64,000 nt of DNA, from positions 3,166,501 through 3,230,500 of the forward strand of contig NZ_JBEWTB010000002.1 of the NCBI RefSeq assembly GCF_040549045.1, read 5' to 3'. Below, one piece after another: positions 52,597-62,272 of this stretch. The position numbers were made by a program, and so were the translations under genes. The stretch's first letter is position 1; each line of letters starts with the position of its first letter. The notes below the pieces were generated by a model. It saw nothing but the letters and a program-made list of their open reading frames with translations. It ran no database searches and was not told the DNA's origin. Source of the stretch: Endozoicomonas sp. NE40 (GTDB lineage Bacteria; Pseudomonadota; Gammaproteobacteria; Pseudomonadales; Endozoicomonadaceae).

Positions 52597-54186
52597 ATGC
52601 CTATTAATTATTTGTACTCTTATTTAAGAAAGTCTGTATTAGTGGCTTTATTTTTGTGCTTTTCTTTTCAAGGGGTACAGGCTGCACCCGCCCGCGTTAC
52701 TGAGACTCCCTGCACTGAATTTCAGGAGATTGAACCAAGGTTAGCTAACGACCCGTTTTTGGCAACGGTTGAGCACCCACTGGTTAAGATTGACGTTAAC
52801 CGGCTGGATGACCCTGATTATGAAGCCCAGCTGATTTCTGACGCATGCAGAATGATTAAGCCGGAAGATGCGTTGGAGATGGTTAAGGGCAATATGGTGC
52901 TTTTTCCAAGAGGTGAAAAAGTACCTTTGCCCCACGCCCTGAATCTGGATATCATGAAAAAATCTGAAAAAGTACAGGCTTTGATTACAGGAGCTACTCC
53001 CTTTCGAGATCATCATCAACAGGTGTGCCTTAACCATCTGGCTTATGCTGTTGCTCGTGGGATTGACTATTATTATTTTTTTGCTACTTCTGATTTTGAG
53101 ATAGTTAATGATAAATACCCTCATGCTATGAAGCTGCCTGCTATCATTTCAGCGCTGAAACATGTGGATGATGGTCGCTGGGTACTCTGGGTTGATGATG
53201 ATATTGTCACCAGTGATTTTGTGCAGTACCACTATTATGCTGATATGCATCGCACACGTTATAGCCACTCCATTACTCCTTTGGCTGACAGAGCAATAGA
53301 CAAAGCGATTGATCAAAGGAAAGAAGAAAACAGAAAAATTACCAGACAAAGTGATCCTTGCAGCCATCTCAAAGTAAAGCCAGAGCCGGTGATGATCGTT
53401 ACAGAAGATTCTCAGCGGGCCAGAATGAATACAGGTATGATCTGGATCAGGAATAATAACCAGGCACAAGAGCTACTTCATCACTGGTGGAATGAAATTG
53501 AAGCGGATCAGCCAGACGAAATTAAAGAACCTACCTATTACTGTTACAAAACAGATAAAGTTTATGAAAGTCGTGAGGATTGCCTGGGGAATTGTACGAT
53601 AAGCAAGGCAAGATCACAGCTTTTATGTGGCCCAATTAAAGGATGGGTTTCTGACATAAATTATCGATTTTATAGAGAAAGTAATTCATTATACGATCAG
53701 GATGTTTTGAAGAAACTGGATGAAGACACAAACAGAAAAAAGCGCCATTCAGTTATGGATCGGTTAATTATAATTCCACAGAGAACTAATTTTATTAAAG
53801 GAGTAGATAATGTCGAAGAAGGGTTGAATGCCTTTTACAGAACAACGGATCATGGTGGTGAAAATGCCAAAAACCCTATGATTGATAAGTGGGTACATTT
53901 TTCCGGCATGAGTTGGGAGGATAAGCTAGAAAAGCTGGGTATCTGGATGAATAATATTAAGAATTATCCGATGAAAAAACTAATGAATGGGACTGAAACA
54001 TTTGTTTACTATGACCCTAAATATGTGATTGTTTATAATGTTCAGGAAAAAGAGCGTGTAGTCGTTCAACAATGTAAAGTGACTTATGATCCATTAGAAA
54101 GCCTTCCATCTCTGTATTTTCCCTTCTACATATTTTCTGTAGGTGCTGCTTTTTATGCTGGACTATACGTACGTTTAAAGCGCTAA
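52597..54186 (+). CDS. exported glycosyltransferase-like protein with DxD motif and C-terminal TM
   Basis: The 529-residue protein has a signal peptide (residues 1-29). Its central region resembles GT-A nucleotide-sugar transferases of the GT34-like type: YYYFFATSDFEIVNDKYPHAMKLPAII, VLWVDDDIV (Asp200-202, the DxD-like metal site) and MNTGMIWIRNNNQAQELLHHWW, a motif typical of the eukaryotic Mnn10/Gma12 family. Cys-rich loops (about 310-345) suggest disulfides. A C-terminal helix (LYFPFYIFSVGAAFYAGLYVRL) ends the protein. An exported glycosyltransferase is unusual in a bacterium, as no nucleotide sugars are expected outside the cytoplasm. It follows the exported beta-helix protein by 198 bp on the same strand. 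Confidence 0.7.
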   Translation: MPINYLYSYLRKSVLVALFLCFSFQGVQAAPARVTETPCTEFQEIEPRLANDPFLATVEHPLVKIDVNRLDDPDYEAQLISDACRMIKPEDALEMVKGNMVLFPRGEKVPLPHALNLDIMKKSEKVQALITGATPFRDHHQQVCLNHLAYAVARGIDYYYFFATSDFEIVNDKYPHAMKLPAIISALKHVDDGRWVLWVDDDIVTSDFVQYHYYADMHRTRYSHSITPLADRAIDKAIDQRKEENRKITRQSDPCSHLKVKPEPVMIVTEDSQRARMNTGMIWIRNNNQAQELLHHWWNEIEADQPDEIKEPTYYCYKTDKVYESREDCLGNCTISKARSQLLCGPIKGWVSDINYRFYRESNSLYDQDVLKKLDEDTNRKKRHSVMDRLIIIPQRTNFIKGVDNVEEGLNAFYRTTDHGGENAKNPMIDKWVHFSGMSWEDKLEKLGIWMNNIKNYPMKKLMNGTETFVYYDPKYVIVYNVQEKERVVVQQCKVTYDPLESLPSLYFPFYIFSVGAAFYAGLYVRLKR

Positions 54187-54396
54187 GAGTCTATCTGGCT
54201 GAAGCGCTCTTAGCGAGGGTTGCAAAAACAGGGCTATGGCCCGCTACAGGACAACAGTAGTCTTTCAGGTATTGATCCGGATCAGAAAACTTATATTGCC
54301 TGCAGTATTGATGCTTTGAATGATATCGACGTAAAAGCATTCGAGAGCTGAACAGGTATTAGAGTAAGGAATTGTCCGAAAATAACTTCTGTTTCC

Positions 54397-54464
54397 CTCG
54401 TCATCTCCGCGTAGGCGGAGATCCACTGCTTGTTATGGATTCCCATCTTCATGGGAATGACGAG
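54397..54464. repeat. REP-like nested palindromic element
   Basis: Outer arms CTCGTCAT (54397-54404) and ATGACGAG (54457-54464) enclose two hairpins: ATCTCCGC/GCGGAGAT and ATTCCC/GGGAAT. This resembles the dispersed extragenic palindromes (dRS3-like ATTCCC...GGGAAT) common in proteobacteria. Confidence 0.7.
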
Positions 54465-54591
54465 AATGAGGAGCTTATTTCGTGACAGTTCCAAAGCTAT
54501 ACGATTCTGGCGTTCATAGTTGTATAGCTTACTCGATCTCTTCTGGTTTAACGACCTGATATGCATCAGTTTGATAGTCGGAAAGTGTGAT

Positions 54592-54616
54592 GGAAACACC
54601 AGCTTATGGTGTTTCC
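54592..54616 (-). terminator. hairpin after parE
   Basis: GGAAACACC (54592-54600) and GGTGTTTCC (54608-54616) form a perfect 9-bp stem 8 bp after the parE stop on the minus strand. No strong T run follows, so termination strength is uncertain. Confidence 0.5.
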
Positions 54617-54624
54617 AACAACAT

Positions 54625-56517
54625 CTAATTTATATCAACCAGGTCTCCTTTAGTCTCCAACCACTGTCGTCTTTCTCCTGATTTTTTCTTAGCCAGGAGC
54701 ATGTCCATTTTTTGGGTTGTTTCGGCAATATCGTCATCCAGGGACAACTGAACCAGACGACGAGTGTCGGCAGACATGGTGGTTTCACGCAGTTGCAACG
54801 GGTTCATTTCGCCCAGACCCTTAAAGCGCTGAACGTTTACTTTACCTCGTTTCTTTTCAGCCTTGATCCGTTCGAGAACACCTTCTTTCTCATCCTCATC
54901 CAGTGCATAGAACACTTCTTTGGCAACGTCGATACGGTACAGCGGTGGCATGGCAACATAAATATGACCACGCTCTACCAGTGGACGGAAATGCTGAACA
55001 AACAGGGCGCACAGCAGGGTAGCAATGTGCAGACCATCGGAGTCCGCATCGGCAAGGATACAGATTTTGCCGTAGCGTAAGCCGTCCAGTTTGTCGGAGC
55101 CCGGATCGACACCCAGCGCTACAGAAATATCGTGTATTTCCTGAGAGCCCAGTACTTCACTGGAATCCACTTCCCAAGTGTTCAGAATTTTACCACGCAG
55201 GGGCAGTATCGCCTGATACTCCCGGTCACGTGCCTGTTTGGCGGAACCACCTGCTGAGTCACCCTCGACCAGAAACAGTTCAGTGTACTTTAAGTCCTGA
55301 CTGGCACAATCCGCCAGTTTGCCGGGCAGGGCAGGGCCTTGGGTGACTTTTTTACGTGCCACTTTTTTGGACTTGCGCATGCGCTTCTGGGCATTGTTAA
55401 TGCACAGTTCAGCCAGCTGTTCGCCTTCTGCGGTGTGCTGGTTCAGCCACAGGCTGAAAGCATCTTTGGCTACACCGGAAACAAAGGCGGCGCATTCGCG
55501 GGAAGAGAGGCGCTCTTTGGTCTGACCAGAGAACTGTGGGTCAGACAGTTTGGCAGACAATACAAAGGCACAGTTTTCCCAGATATCGTCAGGCCCCAGT
55601 TTTACACCACGGGGCAGCAGGTTACGGAATTCACAGAATTCGCGGATGGCATCCAGCAAACCGGTTCGTAAACCATTAACATGAGTACCTCCCAGAGGCG
55701 TTGGGATCAGGTTTACATAACTTTCGGTCAACAGGGTGCCACCTTCCGGCAACCACTGTACGGCCCAGTCAACGGCTTCCTTGTCACCTTTCAGTGAGCC
55801 GGTAAAAGGCTCAGAAGGCAGGGTTGGGTATTCGTGCGTGGTACCTCTCAGGTAGTCCTTCAAACCGTCTTCGTAATACCACTCGGTGGTGTCACCACTG
55901 TGATGATCGACAAACTCAACCCGCAGCCCCGGACACAATACGGCTTTGGCACGGAGCACGTGCATCAGCCGGGAAACAGAAAACTTTGGCGAGTCAAAGT
56001 ACTGCGCGTCCGGCCAGAAACGAACGGTTGTACCCGTATTACGACGACCGCAGGTGTCGATGTCATGCAGGTCTTTATCTTTAAAACCGTCTTTGAAGGT
56101 GATCTGCGACACTTTGGCATCACGGCGAACAGTGACTTCCAGAACGGTGGAGAGTGCGTTGACGACAGAGACTCCCACGCCATGCAGGCCACCCGAGAAC
56201 TGGTAGTTCTTGTTGGAGAATTTACCACCGGCGTGCAGGCGGGTCAGAATCAGTTCAATACCTGAAATACCGTGTTCAGGATGAATGTCTGTCGGCATAC
56301 CCCGGCCGTCGTCGATGACTTCCAGAGAGTTGTCTTTGTGCAAAATGACTTTGATTTTGCTGGCAAAGCCAGCGAGAGCTTCATCGACACTGTTGTCGAT
56401 AATCTCCTGGGCCAGATGGTTGGGTCGGGTTGTATCGGTGTACATGCCCGGACGTTTACGGACCGGGTCCAGACCACTGAGAACCTCAATGGCTTCTGCG
56501 GTGTATTCGTTACGCAT
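54625..56517 (-). CDS. parE: DNA topoisomerase IV subunit B
   Basis: The 630-residue protein has the same length as E. coli ParE. It has the GHKL ATPase features (DNSVDEA, VIDDGRGMPTDIHPE, GLHGVGVSVVNALS) and the TOPRIM domain (LVEGDSAGGSAKQARDREYQAILPLRGKILN, LADADSDGLHIATLL), with the C-terminal RFKGLGEMNPLQL. It forms topoisomerase IV with ParC, decatenating daughter chromosomes. In enterobacteria yqiA lies immediately beside parE; here yqiA is 3.5 kb away on the same strand, with two genes inserted between. Confidence 0.98.
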   Translation of the reverse strand: MRNEYTAEAIEVLSGLDPVRKRPGMYTDTTRPNHLAQEIIDNSVDEALAGFASKIKVILHKDNSLEVIDDGRGMPTDIHPEHGISGIELILTRLHAGGKFSNKNYQFSGGLHGVGVSVVNALSTVLEVTVRRDAKVSQITFKDGFKDKDLHDIDTCGRRNTGTTVRFWPDAQYFDSPKFSVSRLMHVLRAKAVLCPGLRVEFVDHHSGDTTEWYYEDGLKDYLRGTTHEYPTLPSEPFTGSLKGDKEAVDWAVQWLPEGGTLLTESYVNLIPTPLGGTHVNGLRTGLLDAIREFCEFRNLLPRGVKLGPDDIWENCAFVLSAKLSDPQFSGQTKERLSSRECAAFVSGVAKDAFSLWLNQHTAEGEQLAELCINNAQKRMRKSKKVARKKVTQGPALPGKLADCASQDLKYTELFLVEGDSAGGSAKQARDREYQAILPLRGKILNTWEVDSSEVLGSQEIHDISVALGVDPGSDKLDGLRYGKICILADADSDGLHIATLLCALFVQHFRPLVERGHIYVAMPPLYRIDVAKEVFYALDEDEKEGVLERIKAEKKRGKVNVQRFKGLGEMNPLQLRETTMSADTRRLVQLSLDDDIAETTQKMDMLLAKKKSGERRQWLETKGDLVDIN

Positions 56518-56767
56518 GGAATCCTTATCAGATGGAAAGCATGGTCAAAAACGCTGTTAGCCCGATAGTGTATCTTAATTGGCCTTCAATCGTCAGTTCC
56601 ATCTCCTTGCCACAGCTTTCTTTATAACGGTCAGCCGCCCGGTGTTGTTCTGATTTCTTTAATGAATTAAAAAACGGGTTCAAACAGCTGAAAACTGTAA
56701 ACCCGCTCTTGTGTGACTATACTTTCGCCACTTATTGAACCACTTATCGAACAAGGTGACGGGTCTG

Positions 56768-58258
56768 ATGCCGTTTCTGTCACAGCTTATTGGCCACCCT
56801 GCTGAGAGTGTTGCTGTCATCGATGAAACAGGCGAGCACACCTACGGAGAGTTACTCGAACAGGCCAGAGCCCTTTCTTCAGTATTGAAACAGGAGGTTG
56901 ATGCAGATCATCCGTTTATTGCATTTCTGGCAGGACGTGATGCTGTGTCGGTGGTTTCATTACTGGCTATCTGGCTGGCAGAGGGCATTGCACTGCCTCT
57001 TGATCCCCTTATGCCGGTTCCTGAGTGGGAATGGCGTATTCGGGATGTTGACGCGAGGTATCTGGTTTACGCGCCCGACAGTGAAGGTGATGCCCACTAC
57101 CTGATGCAGCGCTGTGGAATAAAAATTCTGAAAGCGACCGGACATGAGGCAGCCCCGTCCGGACTTATGGCACTGGATCAGCAGAAAGAAGCGGTTGTTA
57201 TTTATACCAGTGGTACCAGTCGATATCCTAGAGGTGTCGTTCATACCTTTGGTTCTGTCGAAGCCCAGGTAAAAACATTGTGTCAGGCGTGGCAATGGTC
57301 TCCTGAAGACAGGCTGCTACATGTTCTGCCCATTGCCCATATCCATGGGCTGGTTTGTGGATTGTTATGTACGCTGGCAGCAGGAGCCAGTTGCTTGCTT
57401 ATGCCTGCATTCAAAACTGAAAAGGTGTGGGAGCAACTGGCCAGCCGGAGGTTTACGCTGTTTACCGCCGTTCCTACCATTTACCGGTACATGCTGGATG
57501 CCTGGGACAAGTCTTCTGAAGCACAACAGCAGAGCTGGCAGGATGGAGCAAGAACGCTCCGGCTGGCGATTGTGGGATCATCTCCATTGCCTCCTTCCGT
57601 TCATAGTCAATGGTTGGAGTTGGCCGATAAACCGCTTTTGACAAGATATGGACTTACGGAAGCGGGCATGGTGTTGTCACAGCAGGAACATGGAGAGCGC
57701 CGGCCTGAGTGCCTTGGCAGCCCTTTACCGGGCGTCAGTGTTCGTCTGGTGGACGAAAGCGGCAATGAAGTCAACGATGTTGGTGAACTGGAAGTGCGAA
57801 GTCCGCAAATGTTCAAGGGTTATCATGGTAAAACTGACCTGAACCAGCAGGCGTTTAACGACGGCTGGTTTCGAACCGGTGATATGGCGATGCTGGACCA
57901 TGGACAGTATCGCCTTTTGGGTAAACGCAGTATTGATATCATTAAAACCGGTGGTTACCGGGTCTCTGCCCTTGAAATTGAAGCCAAGCTGGACGCTCAC
58001 CCTGGTATACGGGAGTGCGCCATTCTTGGAACACCCTGTGACCGGCTTGGTGAAGCGATCTGTGCCTGTGTTGTACCTGTATCAAGACATATTAACCTCA
58101 GGGAGATCCGGGAGTGGTTATGTACAGAAGTAGCGTCTTACAAGTTGCCTACCAAAATGACCCTGCTGGAACAGTTGCCCAGAACACCTCTTGGAAAGGT
58201 GGATAAGCAGGGCCTTAAGCGAGTACTGAGTTCTCCGACACAACAGTTCATTACCTGA
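56768..58258 (+). CDS. AMP-binding acyl-CoA synthetase, malonyl-CoA synthetase-like
   Basis: ATG 56768 (MPFLSQLIGHPAESVAVID) is preferred, with AAGGTGACGGG upstream; an in-frame TTG at 56735 is less likely. The 496-residue ANL-superfamily enzyme has the P-loop YTSGTSRYPRGV (the usual Lys is Arg here), the YGLTEAG motif, GWFRTGDMA and the catalytic Lys in PRTPLGKVDK. The opening and the length resemble MatB/ACSF3-type malonyl- or methylmalonyl-CoA synthetases, but the acid specificity cannot be read directly. It is divergent from parE and convergent with the transporter that follows. Confidence 0.85.
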   Translation: MPFLSQLIGHPAESVAVIDETGEHTYGELLEQARALSSVLKQEVDADHPFIAFLAGRDAVSVVSLLAIWLAEGIALPLDPLMPVPEWEWRIRDVDARYLVYAPDSEGDAHYLMQRCGIKILKATGHEAAPSGLMALDQQKEAVVIYTSGTSRYPRGVVHTFGSVEAQVKTLCQAWQWSPEDRLLHVLPIAHIHGLVCGLLCTLAAGASCLLMPAFKTEKVWEQLASRRFTLFTAVPTIYRYMLDAWDKSSEAQQQSWQDGARTLRLAIVGSSPLPPSVHSQWLELADKPLLTRYGLTEAGMVLSQQEHGERRPECLGSPLPGVSVRLVDESGNEVNDVGELEVRSPQMFKGYHGKTDLNQQAFNDGWFRTGDMAMLDHGQYRLLGKRSIDIIKTGGYRVSALEIEAKLDAHPGIRECAILGTPCDRLGEAICACVVPVSRHINLREIREWLCTEVASYKLPTKMTLLEQLPRTPLGKVDKQGLKRVLSSPTQQFIT

Positions 58259-58304
58259 CCAATGTCTTCTGTGTCTCTCTCCGGCAGACGTTCCGGGGGA
58301 GTGC

Positions 58305-59774
58305 TTATGATGACTCTGTGTTTCCGGAACCGAATCGACGCAAAGACGTAGCTGACAACAATCTGCGAAATCCTTTCTTATTGTCAGAACTTTTGTCCGC
58401 TGTTATTGGAATCGTTGCTGGTTGTGCCTGTTGAGAGAACCGTTCATCGGGGTTGGGGTGCATGTTTTCCCACATCCACAGTAATAACAGGAGTATCAGT
58501 GCCAGGGCGCAGGCTGCGGCAAGCAGTTCAAAACAGGCATCCCAGCCATAATTGTCGAGCACTTTTCCCAGCAGCAGGTTGGCTGATGTAGCGCCAAAGA
58601 TATAGCCGAAAAGGCCAATAAAACCGGCTGCGGTGGCTGCAAACGGGAGGGGTACCAGGTCAATTATATGCACATGCACCAGCATGACAGGGCCATAAAC
58701 CAGAAACCCTGTAGCAATCATGGACAGCATGGCGTATGTCGTGTTACCCGCCGGGCATTGCCAGTAACACAGGATGGAAATCAGAACCATTGTCGTAAAC
58801 AGTGCGTTGACGGGGGCTCGTTGTCCCCTGAAGTGTCTGTCGCTCAGATAACCACAGATCAGGGTACCGGGGATAGCAGCGTATTCGAACGCAAAAAATG
58901 CCCAGCTGGAGGTGTTGAAACTGAAGCCTTTGGATTCCTGCAGATAAACGGGAGCCCAGTCGATGACGCCGTAGCGAACGAAGTAAATGCAGGCGTTGAC
59001 GACGGCAAGAATCCAGATCGGCGGAAGCTTCAGGCAATGCTGGCAGAAAAGCCGGAAGGATTGCCTGAAAGATGACCGGTGATGTTTGATTCCATGTTCT
59101 TCTGCCAGCTCTGGTGAGTGGGGTGGCAGCCCGCACTGTTCCGGGCTGTCCCTCAACATGAAATAGCAGCCAATGGCTATCACTATGGCAATGGAGGCCG
59201 GAAAGTAAAAAAGGCTTTGCCAGTCACAAAACAAGGCGAGAGCCAGTATCGAGAGAGGCCCCAGCAAACCACATCCGGCATTTTGCGACAGGCTCCATAT
59301 ACTCATGGCCGTTCCCCGTTCCTGACGCACAAACCAGTGAGCGATCAGTTTTGCGCTGCACGGCCAGCCAGCCCCCTGCAGGCAGCCATTCAGAGCCATC
59401 AGACATACCATGACCATCAGCGGAAATTGCAGGATAGGCATAAAGCCTATAAACAGTGAGATGCACCCCGACAGTATCAGGCACAGTGGCATGAGTTTAC
59501 GGACATCCAGCCGGTCGGCAAAGGTACCCATAACAAAGTTGCTGATGCCATAGCTCAGCGACAGAGCGCACAGTGCCATTCCCAGTTCGGTTTTACTGTA
59601 TCCCTGACTGATAAGGTCAGGCATGGCCAGAACAAAGTTTTTTCGTACCAGGTAATAAGCGGAGTAACCCAGGAATGCGCCACCAAGAACTTGCAGGCGT
59701 AATTTTGAGTATCGTTGGTGTTGTGTCCTTGAATATCCCTCAGGCACAACTGGGCTCTTGAAAAAAGACTTCAT
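58305..59774 (-). CDS. GlpT/UhpT-family organophosphate:phosphate antiporter
   Basis: The 489-residue protein has about 12 transmembrane helices and the family opening GYSAYYLVRKNFVLAMPDLISQGYSKTELGMAL, then YGISNFVMGTFADR, and the GAGWPCSAKLIAHWF region of the organophosphate:phosphate antiporter family (GlpT, UhpT, PgtP). It exchanges phosphate for a sugar or glycerol phosphate across the inner membrane. The substrate among these is unclear. No two-component regulator or glycerol gene is next to it. It has a longer polar C-terminal tail (about 40 residues, Ser/Asn-rich) than E. coli GlpT. Confidence 0.85.
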   Translation of the reverse strand: MKSFFKSPVVPEGYSRTQHQRYSKLRLQVLGGAFLGYSAYYLVRKNFVLAMPDLISQGYSKTELGMALCALSLSYGISNFVMGTFADRLDVRKLMPLCLILSGCISLFIGFMPILQFPLMVMVCLMALNGCLQGAGWPCSAKLIAHWFVRQERGTAMSIWSLSQNAGCGLLGPLSILALALFCDWQSLFYFPASIAIVIAIGCYFMLRDSPEQCGLPPHSPELAEEHGIKHHRSSFRQSFRLFCQHCLKLPPIWILAVVNACIYFVRYGVIDWAPVYLQESKGFSFNTSSWAFFAFEYAAIPGTLICGYLSDRHFRGQRAPVNALFTTMVLISILCYWQCPAGNTTYAMLSMIATGFLVYGPVMLVHVHIIDLVPLPFAATAAGFIGLFGYIFGATSANLLLGKVLDNYGWDACFELLAAACALALILLLLLWMWENMHPNPDERFSQQAQPATIPITADKSSDNKKGFRRLLSATSLRRFGSGNTESS

Positions 59775-60058
59775 ACTGCGTTGATATCCAGATGTGAGAT
59801 AGAAAAAGACTGCTCGGTACCAGGGCCTTCAGACTTGTGATGCGGTGTTTAAGATCCCCTGACAGAGTGGCCGCGTTGGTCATTGCATTACAGGTGATGT
59901 TTCCGTGGCAGGTATATTTGAAATTAAACAACAGTGACCATCTATTGCGCGGTTCCCTGAGAAACCGAACCGGTTAAACTGGTAAACAATGTAGCACTGG
60001 TTTGGAATTTTGCCGGATTAATGTTGGCTGGAGGGAGAGGGTACCAGCGCCAGAAGAC

Positions 60059-60676
60059 CTATAGCACTGGTTTTCCTGAAAGAAAGTCGAAGACGGTTGG
60101 CAGCATATCATCGTAATGCTCAAAGGAATGGTTGCCGCCTTTCTGGATAATCATCTGGGCATTGGCGTACTTTTCTATGGCTTTCCGATAATCAAGAGTT
60201 TCGTCCCCTTCCTGCACCATCAGCAAAATGTCCCGGGCGTTATCGAGCCATAAGGTCTCAAGGGATTGCAGGGTGTCGACGTGATCCGTGGTTAACTCCC
60301 ATTCATCGCCGGTGTAAAAATTGGTTTGCCTGCCCAGATAATCACGGAACAGTTCGTAGGGACGAACAGCAGGGTTGATCAGAACCAGACGGGTGACAAT
60401 TTCCGGGTGGAGATAGATCAGGCGCTGCATCAGCCAGGTACCATAATAGCCACCCAGAGAGCTGCCAATAATATAAACGGGCCGTATGCCATACTCGCGA
60501 CTGATGCGGTCAGACATCAGGCGTCTTGCCTGCTCCGGGTGGCTGGGTAGATCGGGTACCCACAAATCCATATCCAGCTTGTTCTGATGGACATGGCGAA
60601 TGGTCTGTTGCGCCTTGGTGGACCGGGATGAACTGTTTAATCCGTGTAAATAAATCAGCAGAGGCGTTTTTGTCAT
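60059..60676 (-). CDS. yqiA: esterase YqiA
   Basis: The 205-residue alpha/beta-hydrolase has the nucleophile Ser73 in GSSLGG, an Asp in GDETLDY and a His in GGNHSFEHY, with the oxyanion region LHGLNSS. It matches YqiA, a small carboxylesterase (acts on short acyl esters) encoded near parE in enterics. It is preceded by the LOG-family gene, 14 bp upstream, and probably co-transcribed with it. Confidence 0.93.
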   Translation of the reverse strand: MTKTPLLIYLHGLNSSSRSTKAQQTIRHVHQNKLDMDLWVPDLPSHPEQARRLMSDRISREYGIRPVYIIGSSLGGYYGTWLMQRLIYLHPEIVTRLVLINPAVRPYELFRDYLGRQTNFYTGDEWELTTDHVDTLQSLETLWLDNARDILLMVQEGDETLDYRKAIEKYANAQMIIQKGGNHSFEHYDDMLPTVFDFLSGKPVL

Positions 60677-60690
60677 TGTCAGTCCCAGGG

Positions 60691-61236
60691 TTATTCCATC
60701 CGCGTTATCAGGGTGTCCAGCAGTAGGTCCGGTTTATCAGCAACCGACAGTATATCGGGCAGAGGCTGAGTGACATAGCCTTCAGAAATGGCATGATCCA
60801 TAAAATCAAGCAGGTGATCATAATAACCACAGACGTTCAGCAGGCCGGAAGGTTTGTGGTGAAAACCGGTTTGCAGAAGCACAATGTACTCAAACAGTTC
60901 GTCCAGGGTACCTGTTCCGCCAGGCAGTGCAATGCAGCCGTCTGAAATATCACACAATGTCTGTTTTCGCTCACTCATGGTGTCAACAATGTGCATTTCG
61001 GTCAGCGAGTCGTGAGCTTTTTCCAGATCAACCATCAGTTTTGGAATCACGCCAATCACCCGACCACCCAGTGATAAGGCATGGTTGGCAATACATCCCA
61101 TCAAACCAATGTTTCCTCCCCCATAAACCAGAGTCATATCACGCCTGACCATGGCTTCAACCAGGTCGAGTGCAGCGGCTTTATATTCCGGACGGTGGCC
61201 GGTATTGGCTCCACAGAAAATACTGATGCTGGTCAT
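60691..61236 (-). CDS. LOG-family protein (cytokinin riboside 5'-monophosphate phosphoribohydrolase-like)
   Basis: The 181-residue Rossmann-type protein has the LOG signature GGGNIGLMG and PGGTGTLDELFE. It would cleave nucleoside monophosphates such as AMP or cytokinin ribotides into base and ribose 5-phosphate. It lies directly upstream of yqiA on the same strand. The bacterial role is often nucleotide turnover rather than cytokinin production. Confidence 0.93.
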   Translation of the reverse strand: MTSISIFCGANTGHRPEYKAAALDLVEAMVRRDMTLVYGGGNIGLMGCIANHALSLGGRVIGVIPKLMVDLEKAHDSLTEMHIVDTMSERKQTLCDISDGCIALPGGTGTLDELFEYIVLLQTGFHHKPSGLLNVCGYYDHLLDFMDHAISEGYVTQPLPDILSVADKPDLLLDTLITRME

Positions 61237-61361
61237 TCAATCTCCTGACTGTTCGTTGTCGGATGGTTAAAAACACGGAGAAAGATAAATAGTATCAGGA
61301 GAATCCGGAGTTTGCTTCCCGGAGAACAAAACCAGACTCTTTCTTATGGACAGAGTTATGG

Positions 61362-61387
61362 AAAAAAATGGCCGCAAAAAGCGGCCA
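61362..61387 (-). terminator. rho-independent terminator after focA
   Basis: TGGCCGC (61369-61375) pairs with GCGGCCA (61381-61387) around AAAAA. On the minus strand seven T residues follow, an intrinsic terminator. Confidence 0.9.
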
Positions 61388-61420
61388 CTTCAGAACAACG
61401 ATGTGTATTAACGATGGTGA

Positions 61421-62272
61421 TCAGTCGCGCAGGTGTACAAACCAGTTGCTCAGGCCAACCATCACACCACCACCCAGGATGTTACCGATGGTGGCAGGAA
61501 TCAGGTTCATGAAGATAATGTTGTGCAGGTTGATATTGCTGAAGTATTCAGCGGTGTAACCGGTGTTTGCCCAGAATTCTGGTGTTGCAACAGACTTGAT
61601 AAAGTAGCCCATTGGCAGCAGGAACATGTTGGCAACCGAGTGTTCGAAACCGGCAGACAGGAAGCAGGCTACTGGCAGCATGCAGGCAAACATTTTACCC
61701 ATGGCGTCGCGGGAACTCAGTGTCATCCAGTAGGTCAGACAGACGACCAGGTTACACAGTACACCCAACAGCAGCGCCTGTACGAAAGTATGACCCAGTT
61801 TACCATTGGCAATATACATGTAGTTAATGCCGATCTCGCCACCTGCGCCTTTAAACTGTCCAACAGCCATCAACATGGCGACCAGTAAGAAAGAACCAGC
61901 CATGTTACCGAGGTAAACCAGTGTCCAGTTTTTGGTGATCTGGCCAATCTTGATACGACCGGTCGCACGCCCCATCAGCAGCAGGGTATTACTGGTAAAC
62001 AGCTCGGCACCGCACAGCACCACCATCATCAGACCCATACTGAACGACAGGCCGCCAACCAGCTTGACCATACCATAAGGCAGGTCGCCGGCACCGGTGG
62101 TGACAACCGTATAAAACATACCCGCCAGAGAGACAAAAATACCCGCCAGAATGGCCAGGACAAAAGTCACCTCAGGGTGCTTTTTGGTTTTACCAACGGC
62201 TACATCTTCAGCCAGACGTGCAATTTCAGACGGAGCGACAACTCCAAACTGTGGCGATTTACCGGTTTGCAT
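61421..62272 (-). CDS. focA: formate/nitrite transporter FocA
   Basis: The 283-residue protein has six transmembrane helices and the FNT signatures: VVLCGAELFTSNTLLL, GNMAGSFLL, FEHSVANMF and a final IGNILGGGVMVGL. It is a pentameric formate channel of the inner membrane that exports or imports formate depending on pH. No pflB is adjacent in this window, unlike in E. coli, so regulation by FNR cannot be judged; no clear FNR box was seen upstream. It ends with a strong terminator. Confidence 0.94.
   Translation of the reverse strand: MQTGKSPQFGVVAPSEIARLAEDVAVGKTKKHPEVTFVLAILAGIFVSLAGMFYTVVTTGAGDLPYGMVKLVGGLSFSMGLMMVVLCGAELFTSNTLLLMGRATGRIKIGQITKNWTLVYLGNMAGSFLLVAMLMAVGQFKGAGGEIGINYMYIANGKLGHTFVQALLLGVLCNLVVCLTYWMTLSSRDAMGKMFACMLPVACFLSAGFEHSVANMFLLPMGYFIKSVATPEFWANTGYTAEYFSNINLHNIIFMNLIPATIGNILGGGVMVGLSNWFVHLRD

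Larger units (their letters stand above)
54187..54624. other. 438-bp intergenic region with palindromic repeat element
   Basis: After a 9-bp inverted repeat at the end of the GT gene (CGCTAAGAG/CTCTTAGCG), no gene is found. A REP-like palindromic element lies at 54397-54464. The parE end hairpin lies at 54592-54616. Confidence 0.5.

Noticed and set aside
54291..54599. 102-residue minus-strand frame
   Set aside because: It reads through the REP-like palindromic element and has no protein-like features.
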